In this document: positions 18,575-30,961 of the stretch, one piece after another | Layout: each line of letters begins with the position of its first letter | Position numbering within the stretch: the stretch's first letter is position 1 | Assembly: GCA_023388715.1 (NCBI GenBank) | Contig: JAEWFT010000024.1 | Location: 1-64,000 of the forward strand | From: Pseudomonadota bacterium | GTDB lineage: Bacteria; Pseudomonadota; Gammaproteobacteria; Xanthomonadales; Xanthomonadaceae | DNA: 64,000 nt | Direction: 5' to 3' | Position numbers and translations under genes: made by a program | The notes under the pieces: model-generated | The model's database searches: none | Told to the model about the DNA's origin: nothing | The model's input: only the letters and a program-made list of their open reading frames with translations

Positions 18575-19489
18575 ATGCTGCGACAACGCACCCTGAAGAA
18601 CGTGATCCGAGCCACCGGCGTGGGCCTGCACGGCGGTGAAAAGGTCTTCCTGACCCTTCGCCCGGCCGCGGTCGACACTGGGATCGTGTTCCGTCGCATC
18701 GACCTCGACCCGGTGGTCGAGATCCCCGCGCGCGCCTCGCTGGTGTCCGAGACCGTGCTGTGCACCGGGCTGAGCCAGGGCGGCGCCAAGGTGCAGACGG
18801 TCGAGCACCTGATGTCGGCGCTGGCCGGGCTGGGGGTCGACAACGCCTGGGTCGAGATCACCGCCGCCGAGATCCCGATCATGGACGGCTCCGCCGGCCC
18901 CTTCGTGTTCCTGCTGCAGTCGGCGGGGATCGTCGAGCAGGAGGCGCCCAAGCGCTTCATCCGCATCGTCAAGCCGGTCGAGGTGCGCGACGGCGACAAG
19001 TTCGCCCGCTTCACCCCGCACGACGGCTTCCGGATCGGTTTCACGGTCAAGTTCGACCATCCGGCGATCCCGGATGCGCTGTCGCGGGTGGAGATCGACT
19101 TCTCCACCAGCGCCTACGTCAAGGAAGTCAGCCGCGCGCGCACCTTCGGCTTCATGAGCGACCTGGAGTACATGCGCGAGCGCAACCTCGGCCTGGGCGG
19201 CTCGATGGACAACGCGATCGTGCTGGACGAATTCCGGGTGCTCAACGAGGACGGCCTGCGCTACGCCGACGAATTCGTGCGCCACAAGATCCTCGACGCG
19301 GTCGGCGACCTGTACCTGGCCGGGCGCCCGATCATCGGCGCCTACGAGGGCTACAAGTCTGGGCACGCGCTCAACAACAAGCTGGTCAACGCACTGCTGG
19401 CGGACGCCGCGGCGTGGGAAGAGGTCAGCTTCAGCGCGCCCGAGCAGGCGCCGCCGGTGCACTACGGGGCCGCGCTTCCGGCGACCTGA
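18575..19489 (+). CDS. lpxC: UDP-3-O-acyl-N-acetylglucosamine deacetylase LpxC
   Basis: 304 aa zinc deacetylase, the committed step of lipid A synthesis. Visible: TGVGLHGG at the start, the zinc-binding TVEHLMSAL, IMDGSAGPF, and the second half with RTFGF and DAVGDLYLAGRPI ending in the GHALNNKL helix. A -10-like TAATCT sits at 18563-18568, exactly six bases before the ATG, and there is no Shine-Dalgarno sequence, so the mRNA may be leaderless. Confidence 0.97.
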   Translation: MLRQRTLKNVIRATGVGLHGGEKVFLTLRPAAVDTGIVFRRIDLDPVVEIPARASLVSETVLCTGLSQGGAKVQTVEHLMSALAGLGVDNAWVEITAAEIPIMDGSAGPFVFLLQSAGIVEQEAPKRFIRIVKPVEVRDGDKFARFTPHDGFRIGFTVKFDHPAIPDALSRVEIDFSTSAYVKEVSRARTFGFMSDLEYMRERNLGLGGSMDNAIVLDEFRVLNEDGLRYADEFVRHKILDAVGDLYLAGRPIIGAYEGYKSGHALNNKLVNALLADAAAWEEVSFSAPEQAPPVHYGAALPAT

Positions 19490-19635
19490 AGGACCCGCAT
19501 CCCGTCCGCATAGCGTGACGGTGTTCACCTTCGTGCGGCCGATCTTTCGGTTTGTTTAACAAAGTCATGGTCTTGTGAGGGTAGGATGCCGCCACCCCAG
19601 CGGGCCGGCGCATGCGTCGGGCACCGCCGCCGGGG

Positions 19636-20088
19636 TCAGCGGTCCCCCTCATCGCGCCCCGGCGCGTCGGACCGCAGCAATGCCAGGGCAGCCTCCAGTT
19701 CCGACTGCGCGGCCGCCGACATCGGTGCACGGGGCTTTGCCGGTCGCAGCTGTGGCCGCAGGGGTTCGGTGGTCGTCCTGACGGCCACGTCCGTGACATC
19801 GAGCCCGACGGACCGGGCGGCGTCGAGTAGTGCCGGGGTGGCAAGCCGCAAGCGCGCATGCCAGACCGGGGCATCGACGACGAACACGAGTTTGCCACCA
19901 CGGACGTTCGCCAGCCGCGCATGCGCGGCCACCATTGGCGGCAGGTGGGGACGCATCAACTGATCCACTGCATCGAGCCAACGGGCCCGGCGCAGCAGGT
20001 CACCGGAGGGACCGGCGAGCGCATCCAGCGCGGCGCGCGGGCCTGCGGGTGGCGCCCCCGGAGGTGGGGCGGATCGCGAACCAGGCAT
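19636..20088 (-). CDS. DciA-like DUF721 protein
   Basis: 150 aa, convergent with lpxC. The pattern of an N-terminal Pro-rich stretch, a domain with LLRRARWLDAVDQLMRPHLPP, then VFVVDAPVWHARLRLATPALLDAAR, matches DUF721, whose known member DciA loads or operates the replicative helicase in bacteria lacking DnaC. It lies before the M23 gene and secA as in other Xanthomonadaceae. The ATG at 20088 is taken because further upstream reading is unlike the family. The 146-nt space to lpxC holds a 13-base palindrome (19551-19563) and no clear terminator. Confidence 0.78.
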   Translation of the reverse strand: MPGSRSAPPPGAPPAGPRAALDALAGPSGDLLRRARWLDAVDQLMRPHLPPMVAAHARLANVRGGKLVFVVDAPVWHARLRLATPALLDAARSVGLDVTDVAVRTTTEPLRPQLRPAKPRAPMSAAAQSELEAALALLRSDAPGRDEGDR

Positions 20089-20093
20089 ACAGA

Positions 20094-21035
20094 ATGACCG
20101 AAACAACCAAGTCCCACGATACCCGCCGGCGCGTGATGGCGCCCGCCCAGCGCTTCCGCCTGTGGGCATTGCGCCGGCCGATGGCGGCGCTGGCGCTGCT
20201 GCTCGGCGCCGGCATGCTGTGCGGCGCCACCGTCCGCAGCGCGGTCGGGCTGGCCGAAGTGGAAGCCTTGCAGGCGGCCGACGCCAGCCGCGAAGCCGAA
20301 CTGGAAAAGGTGCGCCGCGAGGCCCAGCACGAGGTCAATGCCCTGGCCGCTCGCCTGGCCGAGCTGCAGGCGCAGGCCAACCGCCTCAACGCGCTGGGCA
20401 GCCGCCTGACCCAGGCCGGCCAGCTGCAGGATGGCGAGTTCGATTTCGACAAGCCGGTCGGCCAGGGTGGCGCCGGCACCGCCAGCGACATGCCGGCCCG
20501 CGAGCTGCGCGAGCGGCTGGCGCAGCTGGAAGTCGATTACGGCCATGCCGGCACCCAGCTGGGCGTGCTCGAGGACCTGCTGTTCAACCGCGCGCTGGAC
20601 CGCAACAGCGTCCCCTCGCGCGACCCGATTGCCAACAGCTACATCACCTCGGGCTTTGGCGGTCGCGCCGATCCGTTCGGCGGCGGCACCCAGTTCCACA
20701 AGGGCATCGATTTCGAGGCCGATGTCGGAGATCCCGTGCTGGCGGTCGCCGATGGCGTGGTGAGCTTTTCCGCCAGCCGCTCCGGCTATGGCGAGACCGT
20801 GGAAATCGACCACGGCAACGGCTACGTGACGCGCTATGCGCACAACTCGCGGCTGACCCGCCAGGTCGGCGACCTGGTCCGCGCCGGGCAGGAAATCGCG
20901 AAGGCCGGCAGCACAGGCCGTTCCACCGGCGCGCACGTGCACTTCGAGGTCTGGCAGAACGGCGTGGTGGTCAATCCCCGCAAGTTCCTGGGCCACAACG
21001 ACGCGCTCGCGCGGCACGGGCCCAGGCGCGGCTGA
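20094..21035 (+). CDS. M23 family metallopeptidase, membrane-anchored
   Basis: 313 aa. Basic N terminus, a membrane segment at about residues 32-50, a coiled coil at about 55-105, and a C-terminal LytM/M23 domain from about 185. Zinc-site motifs are intact: HKGIDFEADVGDPV and the HVHFE motif near residue 283. It probably hydrolyses peptidoglycan peptide crosslinks in the periplasm. The start is only five bases from the divergent dciA start; an in-frame ATG at 20136 would give 299 aa and is a real alternative. Confidence 0.88.
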   Translation: MTETTKSHDTRRRVMAPAQRFRLWALRRPMAALALLLGAGMLCGATVRSAVGLAEVEALQAADASREAELEKVRREAQHEVNALAARLAELQAQANRLNALGSRLTQAGQLQDGEFDFDKPVGQGGAGTASDMPARELRERLAQLEVDYGHAGTQLGVLEDLLFNRALDRNSVPSRDPIANSYITSGFGGRADPFGGGTQFHKGIDFEADVGDPVLAVADGVVSFSASRSGYGETVEIDHGNGYVTRYAHNSRLTRQVGDLVRAGQEIAKAGSTGRSTGAHVHFEVWQNGVVVNPRKFLGHNDALARHGPRRG

Positions 21036-21097
21036 CATCGGGCGAGGGGCTTGCGAACGCCGCGGGCCGCCTCCAGCTACACTATCCGACTCCCGAA

Positions 21098-21119
21098 CGG
21101 GCGCCCGGCGCCCGTTTTT
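21098..21119 (+). terminator. Intrinsic terminator between M23 gene and secA
   Basis: CGGGCGC (21098-21104) pairs with GCGCCCG (21108-21114) around a 3-base loop and is followed by TTTTT (21115-21119). It lies 62 bases after the peptidase stop and 68 bases before the secA ATG. It most simply ends the peptidase transcript. A TACACT -10-like element at 21078 just before it means it could also lie at the very start of a secA transcript. Confidence 0.7.
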
Positions 21120-21187
21120 GTCGTGCCGCCCCTGAAAGTGCCGACGCGCCGTTCCCCTGGCGCCCCTGGCCAGAGACCGTCCAGCCC

Positions 21188-23914
<2,727 letters not shown>

Positions 23915-23923
23915 GTAACGCCT

Positions 23924-23944
23924 CCCTTTCGCGCAGCGAAGGGG
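23924..23944 (+). terminator. Hairpin downstream of secA
   Basis: CCCTTTCGC and GCGAAGGGG form a nine-pair stem (one G-U) around a GCA loop, ten bases after the secA stop. No T run follows, so it may stabilise the 3' end or be a small palindromic repeat rather than an efficient terminator. Confidence 0.35.
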
Positions 23945-23981
23945 ACGGCGGCGGAGGGGTGCTGTTGGCAGCCAATCGGAG

Positions 23982-24992
23982 ATGAGCGGCACGTCGACCC
24001 CCTCCCAGCCGTCCCCGCCCGCTTCGCAGGAAGGGCACGCGAACCGCATCCACGTCGTTGCCGGCGTCATCCGCGATGCCCGCGGTCGGGTGCTGCTGGC
24101 GCGCCGCACCCGCGGTCGCGACCTGGCCGGGCTGTGGGAATTCCCGGGCGGCAAGGTCGAACCTGGCGAGACGCCGGAAGACGCGCTTTCCCGCGAGCTG
24201 GAAGAGGAGCTCGGCATCCGCGCCGTCGCAGCTGCGCCGGTCATCCGCGTGCCGCAGCAATACCCGGACAAGCGGCTGCTGCTGGACGTGCGCCACGTGC
24301 AGTTCACCGGCACCCCGAAGGGGCTGGATGGGCAGGCGCTGGTGTGGTCGCCACCGGAGACGCTGGCCCGCTACCCGATGCCGCCGGCCGACCGCCCGGT
24401 GGTGGCGGCGCTGCTGCAGCCGGATCGCTACCTGGTCACGCCGGAGCCTAGCGAGGACGGCGAGGCCTGGCTGCAGGGCCTGCAGCAAGCGCTGGAAGGC
24501 GGCGCCACCCGCGTGCAACTGCGCGCGCCGCTGGCCGCGCCCGCGCGCTGGGAGCCGCTGGCCGCGCGCGCCGTCGCGCTGTGCCGGGATTCCGGCGCCG
24601 AGGTGCTGGTGAATGGCGATGCCGGCCTTGCCCGCACGCTGGGCGTCGGCCTGCACCTCCGCTCGTCGCAGCTGCAGGATTCGTCGCGAGCCACTGTCGC
24701 CGCGCTGCGCGAACGCGGGCTCCCGGTCGCCGCCTCCTGCCACGATGCGGCCGAGCTGCAACGCGCGCAGGCGCTGGACTGCGATTTCGCGGTGCTCGGA
24801 CCGGTGGCGCGCACTGCGAGCCATCCGGGCGTTGACGGCATCGGCTGGGACGGCTTTGCCCACGCGCGCGAACACGCCAGCCTGCCGGTCTACGCGCTGG
24901 GCGGCCTGCAGCCCGGCGACATCGCCGAAGCCCGCCAGCATGGCGCCCAGGGCATCGCCGCGATCCGCGGTCTCTGGCCCGCTCCCACGTAG
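23982..24992 (+). CDS. Nudix hydrolase fused to ThiE/TenI-like domain
   Basis: 336 aa fusion. The N-terminal half is a MutT-type Nudix domain (about 20-150) with a complete Nudix box: G57, E63, R71-E72-L73, E75-E76, G78. It likely hydrolyses 8-oxo-dGTP or similar nucleotides. The C-terminal half (about 165-335) is a thiamine-phosphate-synthase-like barrel: GGATRVQLR, VLGPVARTASHPG and YALGGLQPGDI. Several ThiE substrate residues look altered (LHLRSSQL where many read VHLGQ), so TMP synthase activity is doubtful. The fusion is known in Gammaproteobacteria. The TAG stop belongs to a REP copy. Confidence 0.9.
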   Translation: MSGTSTPSQPSPPASQEGHANRIHVVAGVIRDARGRVLLARRTRGRDLAGLWEFPGGKVEPGETPEDALSRELEEELGIRAVAAAPVIRVPQQYPDKRLLLDVRHVQFTGTPKGLDGQALVWSPPETLARYPMPPADRPVVAALLQPDRYLVTPEPSEDGEAWLQGLQQALEGGATRVQLRAPLAAPARWEPLAARAVALCRDSGAEVLVNGDAGLARTLGVGLHLRSSQLQDSSRATVAALRERGLPVAASCHDAAELQRAQALDCDFAVLGPVARTASHPGVDGIGWDGFAHAREHASLPVYALGGLQPGDIAEARQHGAQGIAAIRGLWPAPT

Positions 24993-25119
24993 GAGCGGCG
25001 TGCCCCCTGTGGGAGCGGTGCCCCTTGTGGGAGCGGCTTCAGCCGCGATCATGGGGCTCGCTCAACCCGCCACCTGCGGGAATCCCGCTCCTATGGGAGC
25101 GGCTTCAGCCGCGATCGCC
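24985..25119. repeat. Cluster of REP elements, GTAGGAGCGG family
   Basis: At least two full and two partial REP copies: a head GTAGGAGCGGC at 24989, a partial GTGGGAGCGG near 25010, and two copies reading GTGGGAGCGGCTTCAGCCGCGAT (25027 on) and ATGGGAGCGGCTTCAGCCGCGAT (25093 on). In each full copy GCGGCT and AGCCGC form the stem. They fill the space between the convergent nudix-thiE and coaE genes and provide both stop codons. No REP-associated transposase gene is in the window. Confidence 0.85.
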
Positions 25120-25734
25120 TGACCTTGCTCCAGCAAGCCTGCGGTACAAGCCGTCCAGCGCCGCCACATGCGCCCCGATCGCCGCCAGCGGCCCGTCATT
25201 GACCAGCACGTCGTCGGCGATGGCCAGCCGCTGTCGGCGCGTGGCCTGCGCCTGGATCATGGTCGTCGCCAGCGGCTCGTCGATGCCATCGCGCGCCAGC
25301 AGCCGCTGCAGCTGCACGGCCTCGGGCACGTCCACCACCAGCACCCGCTGCAGCCACGGATAGGCGCTGCGACCGCCGCCCTCGGCCAGCAGCGGGATCG
25401 AGGCGATGGCATACGGACCCGTTGCCGCGGCGCACGCGTGCCGCAGCGACGCGCGCACGCGTGGATGCACGATGGCCTCCAGCGCTTTTCGCTCATTCGC
25501 GTCCGCAAACACCCGCCGCCGCATCGCCGCGCGGTCCAGGCTGCCATCCTCAAGCAGCACGCCGGCGCCGAACTGCGCCACCACCCGCGCCAGCCCCTCG
25601 CTGCCGACGGCCAGCGCCTCGCGCGCGGCCACGTCGGCATCGGCCACCGGCACCCCCAGCGCCTGGAACGCGCGCTCGACCGTGCTCTTGCCCGAGGCCA
25701 CGCCACCGGTGAGGCCGACGATGAAGTCACTCAT
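25105..25734 (-). CDS. coaE: Dephospho-CoA kinase CoaE
   Basis: 209 aa, last enzyme of coenzyme A synthesis. P-loop GGVASGKST at residues 10-18, the DAD motif at 32-34, IPLLAEGGG and the lid QATRRQRLAIADDVLVN. The final residues and the TGA stop are encoded by the inward end of a REP copy, so the C-terminal tail may be a recent replacement. The gene is commonly found beside pilD in this group. Confidence 0.94.
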   Translation of the reverse strand: MSDFIVGLTGGVASGKSTVERAFQALGVPVADADVAAREALAVGSEGLARVVAQFGAGVLLEDGSLDRAAMRRRVFADANERKALEAIVHPRVRASLRHACAAATGPYAIASIPLLAEGGGRSAYPWLQRVLVVDVPEAVQLQRLLARDGIDEPLATTMIQAQATRRQRLAIADDVLVNDGPLAAIGAHVAALDGLYRRLAGARSGDRG

Positions 25735-25766
25735 GGGCGATCAGGCGTACATCGCGGAAGCAGTGC

Positions 25767-26630
25767 CTACGCCAATCCCGCGAACCGCATGTAGGCGCCG
25801 ACCAGATCACTACCCCACATGAAGCTGATCCAGCCGGCAATCGCCAGGTACGGGCCAAACGGGATCGGGGTGGCCTTGTCGCGGCCTTGGGTGGCCAGCC
25901 AGATCGAGCCGATGATCGCGCCGACCAGCGAGGAGATCAGGATCGTCGGCAGGATGCCGGCCAGCCCGGTCCAGGCGCCCAGCGCGGCCAGCAGCTTGAA
26001 GTCGCCGTGACCCATGCCTTCCTTGCCGGTCAGCTGCTTGAACACCCAATACACCGACCACAGGCTGAGGTAGCCCACCATCGCGCCCAGCAGCGCGGGC
26101 TTGGCCGGCATGTACAGGTTGTCGCTGGCGGCGATCAGGCCCAGCCACATCAGCGGCAGGGTGAGCTGGTCGGGCAGCAGCTTGGTGCGCAGGTCGATCC
26201 CGGCCAGCGCGATCAGGAAGCTGGTCAGCACCAGCGCGCCGAAGCCCTGCCAGCCAAAGCCCCAGCGCGCCACGCAGGCCACGAACAGCAGTGCGGTCAG
26301 CGCCTCCACCAGCGGGTACTGGAGGGAAATGGGCGCCTTGCAGCCGCGGCACTTGCCGCCCTGCAGCAGCCAGCTCAGCAGCGGGATGTTCTCGTACCAG
26401 CGCAGCGGCTTCTTGCAGTGCGGGCAGTGCGAGCCCTCCACCACGATCCCCGGCGGCGGCGGGTCGTACAACTCCGGCTCCTCCAGGATCTCGCGGGCAT
26501 CGCGCTTCCACTGCCACTCCAGCCGCGGCGGCGTGCGCAGAATGACCACGTTCAGGAAGCTGCCGACCAGCAGCCCGAGCCCGGCCACGGCGGGAAAGCC
26601 CACCGCGGGATTCGCATCAAGCCATGCCAT
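25767..26630 (-). CDS. pilD: Prepilin peptidase / N-methyltransferase PilD
   Basis: 287 aa inner-membrane aspartic peptidase with about eight membrane segments. It cleaves prepilins after the conserved Gly and methylates the new Phe. The cytoplasmic loop carries CPHC and CRGC, the zinc-binding tetracysteine of the methylase domain. The two aspartates of the peptidase site are in AGIDLRTKLLPDQLT and GMGHGDFKLL (GxGD motif). Lies three bases after pilC and is likely cotranscribed with it. Confidence 0.96.
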   Translation of the reverse strand: MAWLDANPAVGFPAVAGLGLLVGSFLNVVILRTPPRLEWQWKRDAREILEEPELYDPPPPGIVVEGSHCPHCKKPLRWYENIPLLSWLLQGGKCRGCKAPISLQYPLVEALTALLFVACVARWGFGWQGFGALVLTSFLIALAGIDLRTKLLPDQLTLPLMWLGLIAASDNLYMPAKPALLGAMVGYLSLWSVYWVFKQLTGKEGMGHGDFKLLAALGAWTGLAGILPTILISSLVGAIIGSIWLATQGRDKATPIPFGPYLAIAGWISFMWGSDLVGAYMRFAGLA

Positions 26631-26633
26631 GGC

Positions 26634-27923
26634 TCAGATCGTGGCGGCCAGCTTGAAGATCGGCAGGTACATGGCGATCACCATGCCGCCCACCACCACG
26701 CCCAGGATCACGATGATCAGCGGCTCCAGCATGCTGGCCAGCGCGTCCACCGCATTGTTCACTTCCTGCTCGTAGAACTCGGCCACCTTGATGAGCATGG
26801 TGTCCAGCGCGCCGGCTTCCTCGCCAATGGCGGTCATCTGCACCACCATGTGCGGGAACAGGTTGACCTGCTTCATGGCCATGTTGACCGGGTAGCCCAC
26901 GGACACGTCGTCCTTCATCCGGTGCACGGCCTTCTCGTACACCTGGTTGCCGGTGGCGCCGGCCACGGCGTCCAGCGCCTCCACCAGCGGCACGCCGGCG
27001 GCAAAGGTCACCGCCAGGGTGCGGGCGAAGCGGGCAATGGCGGACTGATGCAGGATCTGGCCAATCACCGGGAGCTTGAGCAGCATCCGGTCCACCGTGT
27101 GCTGGAATGCCGGAGACCGCTTGAAGAAGTAGAGGAAGGCAGCGCCGCCGGCAAACAGGATCAACGCCGCCAGCCACCACCACTTCACTGCGAACTCACT
27201 AAGCCCAAGCACGAACAGGGTAAAGGCCGGCAGTTCGGCACCAAAGTCGGCAAAGGTCTTGGCGAAGGTGGGGATCACGAAGATCAGCAGGATCGCGCTG
27301 ACAATCAGGGCCACCGCCACAATCATCGCCGGATAGAACAGCGCCTTCCTGATCTTGCCCTTGATCGCCTCGATGTTTTCCTTGTAGGTGGCGATCGAGT
27401 CCAGCACGGTTTCCAGCACGCCGGCCGCCTCGCCGGTCTTGACCAGGTTGCGGAACAGTTCGTCGAACTGCACCGGGTGCTTGCTCATAGCCTCGTAGAT
27501 CGAGGAGCCGCCCTCGATCTCGGCGCGCAGGCTGCCCACCAGCGCTGCCATCTTCGGGTTCTTCTGGCCGCCGCCGATGATCTCCAGCGACTGAACGATC
27601 GGCACGCCGGACTTCATCATGGTGGCCAGCTGGCGCGCGAAAATCGCGATGTCCTTAGGGGAAATCGTCTTGCCCGCGCCACCGAACAACGGCTTGGGCT
27701 TGGGCTTGACCACGCTAGGAATGATGCCCTGGCGGCGAAGCTCTGCGCGCAGCATGTTGGCGTTCTTGGCGGTGGTGCTGCCCTTCATCACCACGCCGCG
27801 CTTGTCCTTGCCCTCCCACACGAATTCCTGCAGCTGCGGCAGCCGGCTGGCGGCGATCTTCGCGGCGGCCCGGCGGGCGGCGGGGCTGGTGGCGGCGGTT
27901 GCGTTGCTGCGGCTCGCGGACAT
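26634..27923 (-). CDS. pilC: Type IV pilus inner-membrane platform protein PilC
   Basis: 429 aa. Two T2SS-F domains (about 90-215 and 290-415) with three membrane segments. PilC is the platform that couples the PilB motor to pilin insertion. The ATG at 27923 is preferred over an in-frame TTG at 27932 because AAGGA lies nine bases before it. It follows pilB by five bases. An N-terminal Ala/Ser/Arg-rich stretch precedes the conserved FVWEGKDKRG. Confidence 0.96.
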   Translation of the reverse strand: MSASRSNATAATSPAARRAAAKIAASRLPQLQEFVWEGKDKRGVVMKGSTTAKNANMLRAELRRQGIIPSVVKPKPKPLFGGAGKTISPKDIAIFARQLATMMKSGVPIVQSLEIIGGGQKNPKMAALVGSLRAEIEGGSSIYEAMSKHPVQFDELFRNLVKTGEAAGVLETVLDSIATYKENIEAIKGKIRKALFYPAMIVAVALIVSAILLIFVIPTFAKTFADFGAELPAFTLFVLGLSEFAVKWWWLAALILFAGGAAFLYFFKRSPAFQHTVDRMLLKLPVIGQILHQSAIARFARTLAVTFAAGVPLVEALDAVAGATGNQVYEKAVHRMKDDVSVGYPVNMAMKQVNLFPHMVVQMTAIGEEAGALDTMLIKVAEFYEQEVNNAVDALASMLEPLIIVILGVVVGGMVIAMYLPIFKLAATI

Positions 27924-27928
27924 GGCGG

Positions 27929-29647
<1,719 letters not shown>

Positions 29648-29795
29648 CGGTTCTCCCCACCGTCGCGTGGGCTGACTTTACCGCAATCGCCCCACCGCTC
29701 GCCGGACCTGCATGGTACGTATTGGAGCGGCCGTGGCGGCGATGCTCCCGGGTCCACCGCAGCACGCCGACTTGGTCGGACCTCTTGCGCTTAGT

Positions 29796-29922
29796 GAGCG
29801 ATGCTCAAAGCTCAGTGATCGGAGCCCAAAGCTCAGTGACCCGAGCTCAAAGCTCAGTGATCAGAGACGAAAGCTCAAGTGATCCAAGCTCAAAGCTCAG
29901 TGATCCAAGCTCAAAGCTCAGT
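29796..29922. repeat. Six tandem copies of a 21-bp repeat
   Basis: Copies start at 29796, 29817, 29838, 29859, 29881 and 29902. The consensus is GATCCAAGCTCAAAGCTCAGT; copy 4 has one extra base and the last two are identical. The tract has clearly lower GC than its neighbours, with degenerate AGCTCA pieces to about 29980. It sits in the 381-nt gap between pilB and the lipoprotein gene. There are no spacers, so it is not a CRISPR. The rest of the gap shows nothing further beyond possible pilB promoter elements. Confidence 0.9.
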
Positions 29923-30028
29923 CAGCGGAGAGGAGCAGCTCAGGCAGTCAAGCCTTTAAGCCAGTCAGCTGAGCTCAAAGACCAATGGATGCGGAATAGT
30001 CTTGCGAGGAGAGTGCGTGGATCCCCCG

Positions 30029-30961
30029 TTACCGGCGCGTCACCTGCCCGCCGCGCGCGTCCTTTTCCAAGCAGGTCCACACCGTCTCTTTCAGCGCCGC
30101 CACCACCGCGCCCGGGCGCGAAGGGCGCTCCTTGAAGTACGCCAGGACGAGCGTCCCGGAGTCGTTCGCAAGCCCTACGGCAAACATGCCAGGGAGCTCA
30201 CCGTAATGAGTCCAGACAGGCTGCTCCGGACCCTCGGTAGGCGTGTGCCGCCAGCCCAGGTCATAGTGCGAGCCGTCCGGCAACGAAGGCCCGCGGCCCA
30301 CGTGCGTCGTCGGCAGCGTCGTTTCGAGTGCGCGGTACAGGGTCGAGAGGCGCGAGTGCCAACCGCCCGCGCCACCCAACGGGTGCGCGAGTGCGGATGC
30401 CAGTCCACGAGGCAACGGGTGCCCGCTGAGCCACACGCCCAGATGGCAGTAGCCCGCATTGCTGTAGCTGGCCACGTTGCCGGGCGCGTGGTTGGGCGTG
30501 GATCGCGCGATATAACGGGCTGCCCTGCGGCAATCCGGCTCCGAAGGCTGGCCCGGTTGTGGATCGAAGAAGAACAACGGATCTCCGCTGATCGCTGGAT
30601 CGAACCCGGAGGTGTGGGTGAGGAGGTGCCGCAAGCTGATGCTGGCCACGGCCGGGTTGGTGCTGCGAGTCGCAGGGTCGAAGGCGGGCGCGTCCAGGTC
30701 GAGGCTGGCGTCGGCTACCGCGTGCGCCACCAGCGGCTTGGTCAGGCTCGCAGCCCGCTGGGGGAGCAATGCGTAGTCGAGGCGATTGACCGGCGTGCCG
30801 GTCGACACCCGGTTAAGGGCATCTTCGCGGTCGCGGTACAGCACGGTCGCCGGGCCGAGCCTGATGTCTTCAAGTGCGTCGCGCAGGCAAGCATGCTCGG
30901 GCGGCACGCTACAGCCGACAAGCAGCAGCGCCAGCACGGGCAGCGCAGCTAGCCATTTCAT
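30029..30961 (-). CDS. Beta-lactamase-fold serine hydrolase lipoprotein
   Basis: 310 aa. Signal peptide MKWLAALPVLALLLVGC with lipobox LVGC, so a lipoprotein. The body is a class C beta-lactamase/DD-peptidase-like domain (PF00144 type): SLTK around residue 74 is the SxxK motif, LLTHTSG is typical of the family, and YSN near 168 is the YxN motif. A third KTG-like motif is not obvious; HYGELPG near 265 may replace it. Substrate unknown: peptidoglycan, esters or beta-lactams are all possible. Coupled by ATGA overlap to the upstream membrane-protein gene, inside the pilB-pilA insertion. Confidence 0.82.
   Translation of the reverse strand: MKWLAALPVLALLLVGCSVPPEHACLRDALEDIRLGPATVLYRDREDALNRVSTGTPVNRLDYALLPQRAASLTKPLVAHAVADASLDLDAPAFDPATRSTNPAVASISLRHLLTHTSGFDPAISGDPLFFFDPQPGQPSEPDCRRAARYIARSTPNHAPGNVASYSNAGYCHLGVWLSGHPLPRGLASALAHPLGGAGGWHSRLSTLYRALETTLPTTHVGRGPSLPDGSHYDLGWRHTPTEGPEQPVWTHYGELPGMFAVGLANDSGTLVLAYFKERPSRPGAVVAALKETVWTCLEKDARGGQVTRR

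Noticed and set aside
19551..19563. The palindrome TTTGTTTAACAAA as an operator
   Set aside because: It lies between two convergent gene ends where no promoter is needed; it may be part of a weak terminator.
29796..29922. CRISPR array
   Set aside because: The copies are directly tandem with no spacers, and no cas genes are present.
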